Assembly (NCBI RefSeq): GCF_017876675.1 | Contig: NZ_JAGIOI010000001.1 | Location: forward strand, 2,108,001-2,172,000 | Length of the DNA: 64,000 nt | Origin: Arthrobacter stackebrandtii | Lineage (GTDB): Bacteria; Actinomycetota; Actinomycetes; Actinomycetales; Micrococcaceae | Direction: 5' to 3' | Part shown: in pieces, positions 28,153 through 39,978 of the stretch | Position numbering within the stretch: the stretch's first letter is position 1 | How the letters are laid out: every line of letters starts with the position of its first letter | Translations under genes and position numbers: made by a program | Notes under the pieces: model-generated | The model's input: only the letters and a program-made list of their open reading frames with translations | Databases searched by the model: none | What the model was told of the DNA's origin: nothing

Positions 28153-29424
28153 CTAGTTCGTTACGGTTTGGGCCAGCCGCGGGTGTGCCAGTGCGGTCAG
28201 GCGGGAAATGGTGAGGCCGGTCAGGGCGGCAACTTCGTCTTCGCCGACGGCGCCGCAGACCACGCCGCGCAGCACGAAGTTGGCCAGTGCGCGGGCCGTT
28301 GCGGGCTCGTCCATGACGGCCCCGGGGGTCTGCTCCACGTAGTTGCGCAGGCGTTCGGCCGACGCCGGCAGCCCCTCGCGGTAGAACGCATAGGCTGCGC
28401 TGAAGCGGCTGGGCAGCTGGGCTGCGTGCATGTCCCAGCCCTGGTAGTAGCCGCGCTCCAGGGAGCGGCGCACCAGGCGGCCGTGCAGCGCCCAGGCCGA
28501 CTCCACGCCGTCGCCCATGGGGATGACGTTGGTGGAGCCGTCGGAGAGGCGGATGCCCGTGCCGGCCACGGCGAGCTGCATGACCTCCTTGGCGAAGTCC
28601 GCCACCGGGTGCTCCATGGACTGGTAGCCGGCGGAGATTTCCAGGGAGGCGCTGTAGTCGTAGGTGCCGTAGTGCAGGCCGCTGATCCGCCCCGGGATTT
28701 CGTGGGCCAGGCGGGCGACGGGGGAGGTGCCGTCGTGGGCCAGGATGAGCTGCGGGGTTTCCACCTGCACCTCAAAGCGGAGCCGGCCGGCGGGCAGCCC
28801 GTGGATCTGCTCGAGGCGGTTGACGGCGAAGTCCATGGCGCGGACCTGGTCCACCGTGGTGACCTTGGGCAGGGTCAGGACGAGGCCGTCCGGCAGCCCG
28901 CCGGTCTCCACCAGGGTGGAAACGAACAGGTCAAGGGTGCGGATGCCGCGGTTGCGGGTGGCGGCCTCGAAGCACTTGAAGCGGATGCCGATGAAGGGCG
29001 GGGCGGTGCCCTGCCCGACGGCGGTGTTCACGGCCCGGGCGGCCGTGACCGCCGCGGCGTCCTCGGCCTCGTCGCCGCGGTCGCCGAAGCCGTCCTCAAA
29101 GTCCAGGCGCAGGTCCTCGATGGGCTCGGCGGCCAGCTTGGCTGCCACGCGCGGCGCCACGGCGGCGGCGAGTTCCGCGTCCTGGCCCAGCAGGGAGCCG
29201 AGGCGTTCGAGTCCGCCGCGCCCCTCTGCCAGGGCCAATGCTTCCCGGCCCCAGTCAGCGGCCAGGGTGGGCGTGAACTTGTCGGCGGGGACGTAGACGG
29301 TGTGGACGGGCTGGCGGCTGCCGTCGTCGCCGGGGTAGTTGCGGGCCAGGAGTTCATCTGTGGGTGCCAGGGCGGCGTCGATGTGCGCCAGGTCGGCGGC
29401 GGAGAGGGAGAGTTTCGCGGCCAT
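28153..29424 (-). CDS. DUF6986 family protein, aldolase/citrate lyase-like
   Basis: The 423-residue protein resembles the HpcH/HpaI aldolase and citrate-lyase-beta superfamily. Acidic metal-site residues are seen in IEDLRLDFEDGFGDRGDE, and further barrel motifs are FEVQVETPQLIL and ISGLHYGTYDYSA. Conserved DMHAAQLPSRF and a basic C-terminal helix follow. Enzymes of this superfamily make or break C-C bonds next to a carboxylate, often with pyruvate, glyoxylate or CoA thioesters. It is located 1 base after malate synthase and 12 bases before allE, so a role in glyoxylate or ureidoglycolate chemistry is likely but unproven. Confidence 0.8.
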   Translation of the reverse strand: MAAKLSLSAADLAHIDAALAPTDELLARNYPGDDGSRQPVHTVYVPADKFTPTLAADWGREALALAEGRGGLERLGSLLGQDAELAAAVAPRVAAKLAAEPIEDLRLDFEDGFGDRGDEAEDAAAVTAARAVNTAVGQGTAPPFIGIRFKCFEAATRNRGIRTLDLFVSTLVETGGLPDGLVLTLPKVTTVDQVRAMDFAVNRLEQIHGLPAGRLRFEVQVETPQLILAHDGTSPVARLAHEIPGRISGLHYGTYDYSASLEISAGYQSMEHPVADFAKEVMQLAVAGTGIRLSDGSTNVIPMGDGVESAWALHGRLVRRSLERGYYQGWDMHAAQLPSRFSAAYAFYREGLPASAERLRNYVEQTPGAVMDEPATARALANFVLRGVVCGAVGEDEVAALTGLTISRLTALAHPRLAQTVTN

Positions 29425-29425
29425 G

Positions 29426-31033
29426 TCAGCCCACCAGTTCGTAGGCGGGGATGGTCAGGAAGTCCGTGTAGTCCTCGGACAGGCAGATCTCGGAGATGAG
29501 GCCGCTGGCGGGTGCGTAGTGCTTGGTGAAGGCTTCCTCGCCCACCTCGCCGCGCAGCCGCTCCGTCTCTTCGGCGAGAATCTGCGTCACGAGCTCGCGG
29601 GTGACGGTGTTTCCGGTGTCGGCGAGCGTGACCTGGTTGTGGATCTGCTGCCAAACCTGGGACCGGGAAATCTCCGCGGTGGCCGCGTCTTCCATGAGGT
29701 TGTGGATGGCCACGGCGCCGTTGCCTGAAATCCAGACGGCGGTGTAGGCCACGGCCACGTAGAGGTTCAGGCGCAGGCCCGCCTCGGTGGCGCTGCCCGC
29801 GGCCGAGGCGATGTCCAGCAGCTGTTCGGCGGTGACGGTGACGTCCGGGCGCTGCTTGTCCAGCTGGTTGGGCTTGTCTCCCAGGACGGCGTCAAAGACC
29901 TCCTGGCAGATCGGCACCAGGTCGGGGTGCGCCACCCAGGAACCGTCGAAGCCGTCGTTGGCCTCGCGGGTCTTGTCGGCGCGGACCTTGTCAAAGGCGG
30001 CGGCCGTGACTTCGGGTTCGCGGCGGTTCGGGATGACCGCGGCCATGCCGCCCATGGCGAAGGCGCCGCGGTGGTGGCAGGTCTTGACCAGCAGCTCGGT
30101 GTAGGCGCGCATGAACGGTGCCGTCATGGCCACCTGGGCGCGGTCCGGCAGGGTGAAGGCCGCACCGGCGTCGCGGAAGTACTTGATGATGCTGAACAGG
30201 TAGTCCCAGCGGCCGGCGTTCAGCCCGGAGGCGTGGTCGCGCAGTTCGTAAAGGATCTCATCCATTTCAAACGCGGCCGGGATGGTCTCGATCAGCACGG
30301 TGGCGCGGATGGTGCCCTGCGGGATGCCGAGGTAGTCCTGGGCGAAGACGAAGATGTCGTTCCAGAGGCGGGCCTCGAGGTGGCTTTCCATCTTGGGGAG
30401 GTAGTAGTACGGCCCCTGGCCGTTGGCGATGAGCGCCTTGGCGGTGTGGAAGAAGTGCAGTCCGAAGTCGGCCAGCGCACCCGAGGTGGGTTCGCCGTCG
30501 AGCAGGATGTGCCGTTCCTCAAGGTGCCAGCCGCGGGGGCGGGCCACCACCACGGCGAGCGGGGCGTCCGTGCGGAGACGGTACTCCTTGCCCTCCGGGG
30601 AGGTGTATTCCAGCGTGCCGAGGGCGGCGTCGCGGAGGTTCAGGACGGCGTCGACCACGTTTTCCCAGAGCGGGGTGCTGGCGTCCTCAAGGTCGGCCAG
30701 CCAGACCTTGGCGCCGGAGTTGAGGGCGTTGATCGCCATTTTGGCGGGGGAGGCGGGGCCTGTCATCTCGACGCGGCGGTCCGTCAGCGCGGCCGGTGCG
30801 GGGGCGACCTTCCAGTCGCCGCTGCGCACGCTTTCGGTCTCGGGGAGGAAGTCAAGCTTCCCGGTTTCGGCCACCTTGGTGCGGCGGGCGGTGCGGGCGG
30901 CCAGGAGGTTCTTGCGGGCCGGGTTGAAGCGCGCGTTCAGCTCCGCCACAAAGTCCAGGGCCTCGGGGGTGAGGATTTCGCCCGCGCGGGGAATGGGGTT
31001 CAGGTCCGTAACGGTGACGGTCTGGTTGCTCAA
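29426..31033 (-). CDS. aceB: Malate synthase A
   Basis: This 535-residue enzyme condenses glyoxylate with acetyl-CoA to malate. The MSA-type signatures are present: [20 protein letters not shown] near residue 110, [27 protein letters not shown] and [13 protein letters not shown] with the catalytic Asp. The length is normal for the A isoform. The start is TTG at 31033, preceded by GAGGAAG, and the TTGA overlaps the stop of the malic enzyme gene, so the two are translationally coupled. There is no isocitrate lyase nearby; glyoxylate must come from ureides. Confidence 0.96.
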   Translation of the reverse strand: MSNQTVTVTDLNPIPRAGEILTPEALDFVAELNARFNPARKNLLAARTARRTKVAETGKLDFLPETESVRSGDWKVAPAPAALTDRRVEMTGPASPAKMAINALNSGAKVWLADLEDASTPLWENVVDAVLNLRDAALGTLEYTSPEGKEYRLRTDAPLAVVVARPRGWHLEERHILLDGEPTSGALADFGLHFFHTAKALIANGQGPYYYLPKMESHLEARLWNDIFVFAQDYLGIPQGTIRATVLIETIPAAFEMDEILYELRDHASGLNAGRWDYLFSIIKYFRDAGAAFTLPDRAQVAMTAPFMRAYTELLVKTCHHRGAFAMGGMAAVIPNRREPEVTAAAFDKVRADKTREANDGFDGSWVAHPDLVPICQEVFDAVLGDKPNQLDKQRPDVTVTAEQLLDIASAAGSATEAGLRLNLYVAVAYTAVWISGNGAVAIHNLMEDAATAEISRSQVWQQIHNQVTLADTGNTVTRELVTQILAEETERLRGEVGEEAFTKHYAPASGLISEICLSEDYTDFLTIPAYELVG

Positions 31034-32436
31034 GACTGCTTCCTCTCTGTGATGGTGCCGGCCGCGGCGGCAGCCACGGCGGCGGCGACGTTGCCGGCCA
31101 CGTGCGGGTCGAAAACGCTGGGGATGATGTAGCTGGCATTCAGTTCTTCGTCGGAGACCCCGTTGGCGATGGCCTCGGCGGCTGCCACCAGCATATTCGG
31201 TGTGATGTCCGACACGCCCGCGTCCAGCAGGCCGCGGAAGAAGCCTGGGAACGCCAGCACATTGTTGATCTGGTTCGGGAAGTCGCTGCGTCCGGTGGCC
31301 ACCACGGCGGCGTGGCGGGCGGCGATGACCGGGTCCACCTCCGGTGTGGGGTTGGCCATGGCGAACACAATTGCCTTCTCCGCCATGGCGGCAACCTGTT
31401 CCTCGCCCAGGACGTTGGGGCCGCTGACGCCGATGAATACATCTGCCCCGGCCATGGCCTCGTGGAGCGTGCCCTCGAAGTTGTCCGGGTTGGTGTTCTC
31501 GGCCAGCCAAGCGCGGTGCTCGTCCGTGTGGACCTCATTGCGGTGGATGGAGCCGTTGCGGCCGCAGGCCACGACATTGGTGGCGCCCTGGGCGATGAGC
31601 AGCTGGATGATGGCGTTGCCGGCCGCGCCGACACCGGCAACCACGATCTTCACATCCGCGATCTTCTTTTCCACGACCTTCAGTGCGTTCGTCAGTGCGG
31701 AGAGGGTCACGATCGCGGTGCCGTGCTGGTCGTCGTGGAAGACCGGGATGTCCAGCTCGTCGCGCAGGCGCTTCTCGATTTCAAAGCACCGCGGTGCGGC
31801 GATGTCCTCAAGGTTGATGCCGCCGTAGACGGGTGCCATGGCCTTGGCAATCATGATGATTTCCTCAGTGTCCTGCGTGTCCAGGCACACCGGCCAGGCG
31901 TCCACGTTGGCAAACTGCTTGAACAGCGCCGCCTTGCCCTCCATGACCGGCAGCGCGGCGGCAGGGCCGATGTTGCCCAGGCCCAGCACGGCAGAGCCGT
32001 CGGTCAGCACGGCAATGGTGTTGCGCTTGACCGTGAGGTTGCGGGCGGCTTCGGGATCTTCGGCAATCGCCATGCAAACGCGTGCGACGCCGGGGGTGTA
32101 GGCCCGCGAAAGGTCGTCACGGTTGCGCAGCGCAACTTTGGGGACGACCTCCAGTTTGCCGCCGAGGTGCATGAGGAAGGTTCGGTCGGACACGTGCAGC
32201 ACCTCGACGCCGTCGAGCGCGTCCAGCGACTCCTTGATGCGTTGTGCGTGGGCGTCGTCGGTGGTGTTGGCCGTGATGTCCACGACGATGCTCTCATGCC
32301 GGGATTCGGTCACGTCCAGGGCGGTGACGGCAGCGCCGGCGGCGCCGACTGCGGCCGCGAGCTCGCTGGTGACCGTGAAGTTGGACGGGGCACTGACGCG
32401 CAGGGTAATCGAGTTGCCGGGACTTGGATTCGCCAT
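31030..32436 (-). CDS. Malic enzyme with N-terminal ACT-like domain
   Basis: The 468-residue enzyme decarboxylates malate to pyruvate with NAD(P)+. Residues 1-90 form an ACT-like regulatory domain. The catalytic part starts with [11 protein letters not shown] (catalytic Tyr) and has GKAALFKQF (catalytic Lys), FHDDQHGTA (metal site) and the nucleotide loop [20 protein letters not shown] is also conserved. It heads the operon with malate synthase, DUF6986 and allE. In that setting it would regenerate pyruvate from the malate formed from glyoxylate. Cofactor preference is not certain from sequence. Confidence 0.95.
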   Translation of the reverse strand: MANPSPGNSITLRVSAPSNFTVTSELAAAVGAAGAAVTALDVTESRHESIVVDITANTTDDAHAQRIKESLDALDGVEVLHVSDRTFLMHLGGKLEVVPKVALRNRDDLSRAYTPGVARVCMAIAEDPEAARNLTVKRNTIAVLTDGSAVLGLGNIGPAAALPVMEGKAALFKQFANVDAWPVCLDTQDTEEIIMIAKAMAPVYGGINLEDIAAPRCFEIEKRLRDELDIPVFHDDQHGTAIVTLSALTNALKVVEKKIADVKIVVAGVGAAGNAIIQLLIAQGATNVVACGRNGSIHRNEVHTDEHRAWLAENTNPDNFEGTLHEAMAGADVFIGVSGPNVLGEEQVAAMAEKAIVFAMANPTPEVDPVIAARHAAVVATGRSDFPNQINNVLAFPGFFRGLLDAGVSDITPNMLVAAAEAIANGVSDEELNASYIIPSVFDPHVAGNVAAAVAAAAAGTITERKQS

Positions 32437-32487
32437 TGAAGTTCCTTCTTTTGGGCCCGTGGGAGGGCTGTCGACAGTTACGATTGT

Positions 32488-32502
32488 TTTCGTATTATGG
32501 AT
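32488..32502 (-). promoter_or_regulatory. Candidate ureide-regulon operator, malic-enzyme operon
   Basis: On the minus strand this reads ATCCATAATACGAAA. It overlaps a possible -10 (CATAAT), so a bound regulator would block RNA polymerase. It lies 52 bases ahead of the malic enzyme start and also in the upstream region of the IclR gene. Confidence 0.65.
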
Positions 32503-32646
32503 ATTATTATCTACCTAGTGAAAATTCAAGCCCGGAGCGCAACTTTGTTGCAGCGGCCCTACCGTAGGGTAAGTTGGTAAATTGAAACTAACGTGTCACC
32601 ATGCGGATAACTTGCCGCGGCAACCAGGACCTAGGAGTGGATACCC

Positions 32647-33402
32647 ATGGCGGTAAAAGCAAGCGGCGGCGTGCAGTCCGTGGAACGTGTCTTTGACCTG
32701 CTGGAGCTCATCACGGATGCCGGCGGCAACGTCACCCTCAGTGAGCTCTCCGCCTCCACCGACCTGCCGCTGCCCACCATCCACCGGCTGCTGCGCACGC
32801 TCGTCACGCTGGGGTACATCCGCCAGCTGCCCAGCCGCCGCTACGCCCTGGGGCCGCGCCTGATCCGCCTCGGCGAAGGCGCCACGAAGCAGCTCGGCGC
32901 ACTGGCCCAGCCACAGCTGAAGACGCTCGTGGACGAACTTGGCGAGACGGCCAACATGGCGGTCCTCGACGACGACATGGTCATTTACATTGCACAGGTC
33001 CCGTCCCCGCACTCCATGCGCATGTTCACGGAGGTTGGCCGCCGCGCCCACACGCACGACACCGGCGTGGGCAAGGCCCTCCTGGCCCAGCTGGACGATG
33101 ACACCGTCCGCAGCATCATCGCCCGACAGGGCATGCCCCGCCCCACCAGCTACAGCCTCGGCACGATCGACGAGCTGCTGGCCGACCTTGCCCGCATCCG
33201 GGAGCGCGGCTACTCCATTGACGAACAGGAACAGGAGCTGGGCGTTCGCTGCTTCGCCATGGCCGTGCCCGATTCGCCGACGCCCACCGCCATTTCCGTC
33301 TCCGGGCCCGTCTCCCGCGTGGACTCCGCCTTTGCCGACCGCGCCATTCCAGAACTGCGTCGTGCGGCGAGGGTGATTTCGGGGGAGTTGAACCGGAACT
33401 AG
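32647..33402 (+). CDS. IclR-family transcriptional regulator, candidate regulator of ureide catabolism
   Basis: The 251-residue protein has the N-terminal winged HTH of IclR regulators (about 8-70, SVERVFDLLELI and LPTIHRLLRTLVTLGYI) and the C-terminal effector domain (about 80-245, with HDTGVGKALLAQ and RGYSIDEQEQELGVRCFA). AllR and similar IclR proteins repress allantoin genes with glyoxylate or allantoin as signals. Position in the middle of the cluster, divergent from the malic-enzyme operon, suggests the same role. TAGGAG precedes the ATG by 9 bases. The regulator-operator link is inferred. Confidence 0.9.
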   Translation: MAVKASGGVQSVERVFDLLELITDAGGNVTLSELSASTDLPLPTIHRLLRTLVTLGYIRQLPSRRYALGPRLIRLGEGATKQLGALAQPQLKTLVDELGETANMAVLDDDMVIYIAQVPSPHSMRMFTEVGRRAHTHDTGVGKALLAQLDDDTVRSIIARQGMPRPTSYSLGTIDELLADLARIRERGYSIDEQEQELGVRCFAMAVPDSPTPTAISVSGPVSRVDSAFADRAIPELRRAARVISGELNRN

Positions 33403-33434
33403 CGCTGGGGTGGTGTTGGTTGTTTGAGTGCGTG

Positions 33435-33471
33435 GGAAAGGCCCCCGAACGGTGTGTTTGGGGGCCTTTCC
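33435..33471. terminator. Bidirectional hairpin between the IclR gene and aceE
   Basis: A 16-bp stem (33435-33450 with 33456-33471) lies between the two converging genes. Short A and T runs flank the GC core. Confidence 0.8.
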
Positions 33472-33518
33472 TGTGGTTGTTGCCGGGCCCGTGGGTGGGG
33501 CCTTTGGTGTGTGTTGGG

Positions 33519-36260
<2,742 letters not shown>

Positions 36261-36449
36261 CTGTCCTCTTTCCGTGATGCGTTCGAAGCCGCCCGGGGGC
36301 GTCGTCGTGGGAAGCGGCCACTCCCTGTGGAGTCGGCCCGTGGTGGCGCAGTTTTGCCCAGAAAGCCCCAAGGGGGCCGTTCGGTGCCGCCGGCCATGCG
36401 TTCGCCGTCGAACGCGGAGTGGACGGGCCAGACAAAGTGCTGCATCGAG

Positions 36450-36464
36450 TTTCGCTAGATGGAA
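36450..36464 (-). promoter_or_regulatory. Candidate ureide-regulon operator, aceE
   Basis: On the minus strand this reads TTCCATCTAGCGAAA, matching the consensus TTCCAYNWWRYGAAA. A TACAAT hexamer lies 14 bases upstream (minus strand) and could be a -10 box. Confidence 0.62.
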
Positions 36465-36601
36465 ACAAAATATTGTATGCCGAGAGTACTTCGTTGGGTG
36501 GCCGGATGACAAATTTTGGGCTATTGACACATTTTCACGGCCAAACCTTTGACTTGATGTGATCCGGCTCATAGACTTGTTTTCATTCTTCAAGAGTTTT
36601 C

Positions 36602-36616
36602 TTCCACCATACGAAA
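36602..36616 (+). promoter_or_regulatory. Candidate ureide-regulon operator, NCS1 permease
   Basis: This reads TTCCACCATACGAAA. It ends 24 bases before the permease start codon, just upstream of the ribosome site, where bound protein could block transcription. Confidence 0.65.
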
Positions 36617-36640
36617 AAACCAACTTGTTGCGGAGCTATC

Positions 36641-38245
36641 ATGGACGCTACTTCCACAAAAAATATCCACACGGATGAGGCAGGTGCCACCCGCCAAGGA
36701 CGACGGGCCGCCTTGTCTGATCCAAGAAGAGGAACCGCTTTGTCTGAACCAATTGCAGGGGCAACGGTGTCGAAACCGCCTTTTGAAACCCCTGAGGGCT
36801 ACACGCTCAGTGCGAGCCTCTTCAACCAGGACCTCGCCCCGACCAAGATGAAGGGCCGGCGCTGGTCCAGCTACAGCATCTTCACCCTCTGGGCCAACGA
36901 CGTGCACAGCCTGGGCAACTACGCCTTCGCCATCGGATTGTTTGCCCTTGGCCTCGGCGGCTGGCAGATCCTGCTGGCCCTGGGCATCGGCGCGGTCCTG
37001 CTCTTTGGCCTGCTCAACTTCTCCGGGTTCATGGGGTTCCGCACGGGCGTTCCATTCCCCGTCATGAGCCGCATCAGCTTCGGCATCAAGGGCGCGCACA
37101 TCGCCTCGCTGCTGAGGGGAGGGGTGGCCATCGTCTGGTTTGGCGTGCAGACCTTCCTTGCCTCGGTGGTGCTGCGGGTCATGCTGACCGCCCTGGTCCC
37201 GTCCCTGGGGGCGTTGGACCACAACAACATCCTGGGCCTGTCCACGCTGGGCTGGCTGACATTCATCGCGCTTTGGATTGTGCAGGTGGTGATCGTCAGC
37301 TTCGGCATGGACATGATCCGCAAGTACGAGGCCTTTGCCGGTCCCATCATCCTTGTCACCATGGCGGCGATCGCCATCTGGATGTTCACCGAAGCCGGCG
37401 GATCCATCGCCTGGCAGACGGACAACGGCCTGCACGGCGGTGAAATGTGGCGCACCATCTTCGCCGGCGGCGCGCTGTGGGTGGCCATCTACGGCACCTT
37501 TGTCCTGAACTTCTGCGACTTTACCCGCTCCGCCAAGAGCGCCAAGTCGATTGTGCGCGGCAACTTCTGGGGCATCCCCATCAACATGCTGGTGTTCGGC
37601 GCCATTGTGGTTGTCATCTCCGGCGCCCAGTTCAAGATCGACGGCACCATCATCGAAAGCCCGTCGGACATTGTGCAGACCATCCCCAACACCTTCTTCC
37701 TGGTGGCCGCCTGCCTGGCGCTGCTGATCCTCACGATCGCCGTGAACCTCATGGCCAACTTTGTGGCCCCTGTCTACGCGCTCACCAACCTGTTCCCGCG
37801 CCACCTGAACTTCCGCAAGGCAGCCCTCGTCAGTGCCCTGATCGGCCTGGTGATCCTGCCCTGGAACCTCTACAACAACCCCGTGGTCATTGTGTACTTC
37901 CTCGGCGGGCTCGGCGCGCTCCTCGGCCCGCTGTTCGGCGTCATCATGGCCGACTACTGGCTCATCCGCCGCGGCAAGGTCAACGTCCCCCACCTGTACA
38001 CCAACGCCGAAGGCGCGGATTACTACTACAAGAGGGGCGTGAACCCGCGGGCGGCACTGTCCCTGGTACCGGCCTCCGTGGTGGCGATCCTGATCGCCTT
38101 CATCCCGGCGCTGCACGAGGTCTCCTCCTTCTCCTGGTTCTTCGGCGCAGGCATTGCCGCGGTGACGTACTACTTTGTTGCGGACCGCCACGGACGCTTC
38201 CGCGAGGTGTCGGGCGAGCCCATCGCCGTCGACAGCGTCCACTGA
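36641..38245 (+). CDS. NCS1-family nucleobase/allantoin permease
   Basis: The 534-residue protein is an NCS1 cation symporter (Mhp1/PucI/allantoin permease family) with about 12 membrane segments. A hydrophilic N-terminal part of about 60 residues precedes the first segment. The family motif FNQDLAPTKMKGRRWSSYS opens the domain, and later WANDVHSLGNYAFAIGL and LNFCDFTRSAKSAKSI match substrate- and ion-site helices. It probably imports allantoin or a hydantoin. GGAG sits 7 bases before the ATG. A racemase-like gene follows 24 bases downstream in the same direction. Confidence 0.9.
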   Translation: MDATSTKNIHTDEAGATRQGRRAALSDPRRGTALSEPIAGATVSKPPFETPEGYTLSASLFNQDLAPTKMKGRRWSSYSIFTLWANDVHSLGNYAFAIGLFALGLGGWQILLALGIGAVLLFGLLNFSGFMGFRTGVPFPVMSRISFGIKGAHIASLLRGGVAIVWFGVQTFLASVVLRVMLTALVPSLGALDHNNILGLSTLGWLTFIALWIVQVVIVSFGMDMIRKYEAFAGPIILVTMAAIAIWMFTEAGGSIAWQTDNGLHGGEMWRTIFAGGALWVAIYGTFVLNFCDFTRSAKSAKSIVRGNFWGIPINMLVFGAIVVVISGAQFKIDGTIIESPSDIVQTIPNTFFLVAACLALLILTIAVNLMANFVAPVYALTNLFPRHLNFRKAALVSALIGLVILPWNLYNNPVVIVYFLGGLGALLGPLFGVIMADYWLIRRGKVNVPHLYTNAEGADYYYKRGVNPRAALSLVPASVVAILIAFIPALHEVSSFSWFFGAGIAAVTYYFVADRHGRFREVSGEPIAVDSVH

Positions 38246-38269
38246 CCACCACCCCAACGAAAGGCAACC

Positions 38270-39016
38270 ATGCGCATCCTTGTAGTCAATGTGAACACCA
38301 CGGCATCCATGACGGAATCCATTGCCGCCCAGGCCCGTTCCGCGGCATCGGAAGGCACTGAAATCGTGGCGCTGACGCCCCGCTTCGGCGCCGAATCCTG
38401 TGAGGGCAACTTCGAAAGCTACCTGGCCGCCGTCGCGGTCATGGACGCAGTCCAGTCCTACCCCGAACCGTTCGACGCCGTCGTCCAGGCCGGCTACGGC
38501 GAACACGGCCGGGAGGGGCTGCAGGAACTGCTGGACGTGCCCGTCGTGGACATCACCGAGGCGGCAGCCAGCACGGCCATGTTCCTGGGGCACAAGTACT
38601 CGGTGGTCACCACCCTTGACCGGGCCGTGCCGCTGATCGAGGACCGGCTCAAGCTGGCCGGGCTGACCGACCGCTGCGCCTCCGTCCGTGCCAGCGGCAT
38701 GGCCGTGCTGGAGCTCGAGGAGGAGCCGGAGCGTGCCGTTGAGGCCATTGTCCGCGAGGCCGAACTCGCCGTCACCGCCGACAAGGCCGAGGTCATCGTC
38801 CTGGGCTGCGGCGGCATGGCGGGCCTGAATGAGCAGGTCCGCCGGCGCACCGGCGTCCCCGTGGTCGACGGCGTTGCGGCGGCGGTGGCCATTGCCGAAT
38901 CGCTCGTCGGGCTGGGCCTGTCCACGTCCAAGGTGCGCACCTTTGCGCCGCCGCGTCCCAAGGCCTTCAAGGGCTGGCCGGTCCCGGCCGGTGCCGCTGA
39001 GCTGATCGCGCGCTGA
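38270..39016 (+). CDS. Asp/Glu/hydantoin racemase family protein
   Basis: The 248-residue protein has the duplicated alpha/beta fold of the Asp/Glu/hydantoin racemase family. The start ILVVNVNTTASMTESI is typical of allantoin/hydantoin racemases. The second catalytic Cys is present (Cys180 in VIVLGCGGMAG). The first is not: the corresponding stretch reads VVQAGYGEHGREG with Gly75 where a Cys is usual. Two-base racemisation may therefore be altered, and the enzyme may do different chemistry on an allantoin-like substrate. It lies between the NCS1 permease and an SDR gene; GAAAGG precedes the start. Confidence 0.82.
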   Translation: MRILVVNVNTTASMTESIAAQARSAASEGTEIVALTPRFGAESCEGNFESYLAAVAVMDAVQSYPEPFDAVVQAGYGEHGREGLQELLDVPVVDITEAAASTAMFLGHKYSVVTTLDRAVPLIEDRLKLAGLTDRCASVRASGMAVLELEEEPERAVEAIVREAELAVTADKAEVIVLGCGGMAGLNEQVRRRTGVPVVDGVAAAVAIAESLVGLGLSTSKVRTFAPPRPKAFKGWPVPAGAAELIAR

Positions 39017-39122
39017 CGCCGCCCGGGGCGGGGCAGGCAGGGACATCCCCGCCTGCCCCGCCCTTTGGCGTCTCCGCCACACCCAAAGGCGCAACAATGG
39101 AAGAAACCGTGAGGAGCAAGCA

Positions 39123-39884
39123 ATGAGTGAAGTACCAGCAAGCGGCAAGGTCATGGTGGTGACCGGAGCCGGATCCGGAATCGGCCGCGCCGTGGCCCAG
39201 TCCGCCCTGGCCGAAGGCTGGCGCGTGGTCCTGGCCGGCCGCCGTGGCGCGGAGCTGCTGGCCACCGCCGGCGGCCACCCCGGCGCAGTTGCCGTGCCCA
39301 CCGACGTGACGGACGAGGCCGCCGTCGACGCGCTCTTCCGGCGCGCAGTGGAAAGCTCTGGCCGGGTCGACGTGCTCTTCAACAACGCCGGCATGTTCGG
39401 CCCGGCCCAGTCCGTCGATGAAATCTCGCTCGCTGACTGGAACGCCACCGTGGCCGTCAACCTGACCGGCGCCATGCTGTGTGCCGCAGCCGCCGTGCGC
39501 ACCATGAAAAGCCAGCAGCCGCAGGGCGGCCGGATCATCAACAACGGCTCCATCTCCGCCCATTCCCCGCGCCCCAAGTCCACGGCCTACACCGTCACGA
39601 AACACGCCATCACCGGCCTGACCAAGTCCATAGAGCTCGACGGGCGCCCCTTCGGCATCAGCTGCGGGCAGATCGACATCGGCAACACCGCCACCTCCAT
39701 CATGTCCACCCTGGATGTTGCCCGCGGCGCCCTCCAGGCCAACGGCGAACTCCTCGTCGAGCCCACGTTTCCCGTGGAAGAGGCCGCCCGCACCGTCCTG
39801 TTCATGGCGGGGCTGCCCGCCTCGGCCACCATCGGCCAGCTCACCATCACCGCAGCCGGCATGCCGTTTGTGGGGCGCGGCTGA
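39123..39884 (+). CDS. Short-chain dehydrogenase/reductase
   Basis: A classical SDR of 253 residues. The cofactor loop TGAGSGIGRAVA is near residue 15, NNAG near residue 90, and the catalytic Ser and Tyr-X3-Lys are in NGSISAHS and AYTVTKHA. Asn is present in VAVNLTGAM. After the catalytic region the sequence CGQIDIGNTATSI is conserved in a subgroup linked to hydroxy-acid or ureide clusters. The substrate is unknown. GAGGAG lies ahead of the ATG. It is the third gene of the permease operon. Confidence 0.88.
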   Translation: MSEVPASGKVMVVTGAGSGIGRAVAQSALAEGWRVVLAGRRGAELLATAGGHPGAVAVPTDVTDEAAVDALFRRAVESSGRVDVLFNNAGMFGPAQSVDEISLADWNATVAVNLTGAMLCAAAAVRTMKSQQPQGGRIINNGSISAHSPRPKSTAYTVTKHAITGLTKSIELDGRPFGISCGQIDIGNTATSIMSTLDVARGALQANGELLVEPTFPVEEAARTVLFMAGLPASATIGQLTITAAGMPFVGRG

Positions 39885-39905
39885 GGCCTGCGGGCTTCCC
39901 CAAAA

Positions 39906-39964
39906 CCATGCACGACGGCGGTTGGCCCACCTCGGGAAGGCGGGCCAACCGCCGTCGTGCATGG
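39906..39964. terminator. Bidirectional hairpin between the SDR gene and the urate permease gene
   Basis: The 23-bp arms are perfect (39906-39928 with 39942-39964). The A-run on one side and the lack of a T tract on the other suggest a terminator mainly for the minus-strand operon. Confidence 0.75.
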
Positions 39965-39978
39965 AATGAAAGGAGCCG

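Larger units (their letters stand above)
36261..36640. other. Divergent regulatory region, aceE (-) / NCS1 permease (+)
   Basis: These 380 bases carry two copies of the candidate operator, one for each direction. The part from about 36460 to 36600 is AT-rich compared with the surroundings, as expected of promoters. No gene was seen. Confidence 0.6.

Noticed and set aside
36590-39583. 997-codon open frame on the minus strand opposite the permease and racemase genes
   Set aside because: The composition (HDGQ-rich) and the well-defined plus-strand genes with ribosome sites show that it is a shadow frame.
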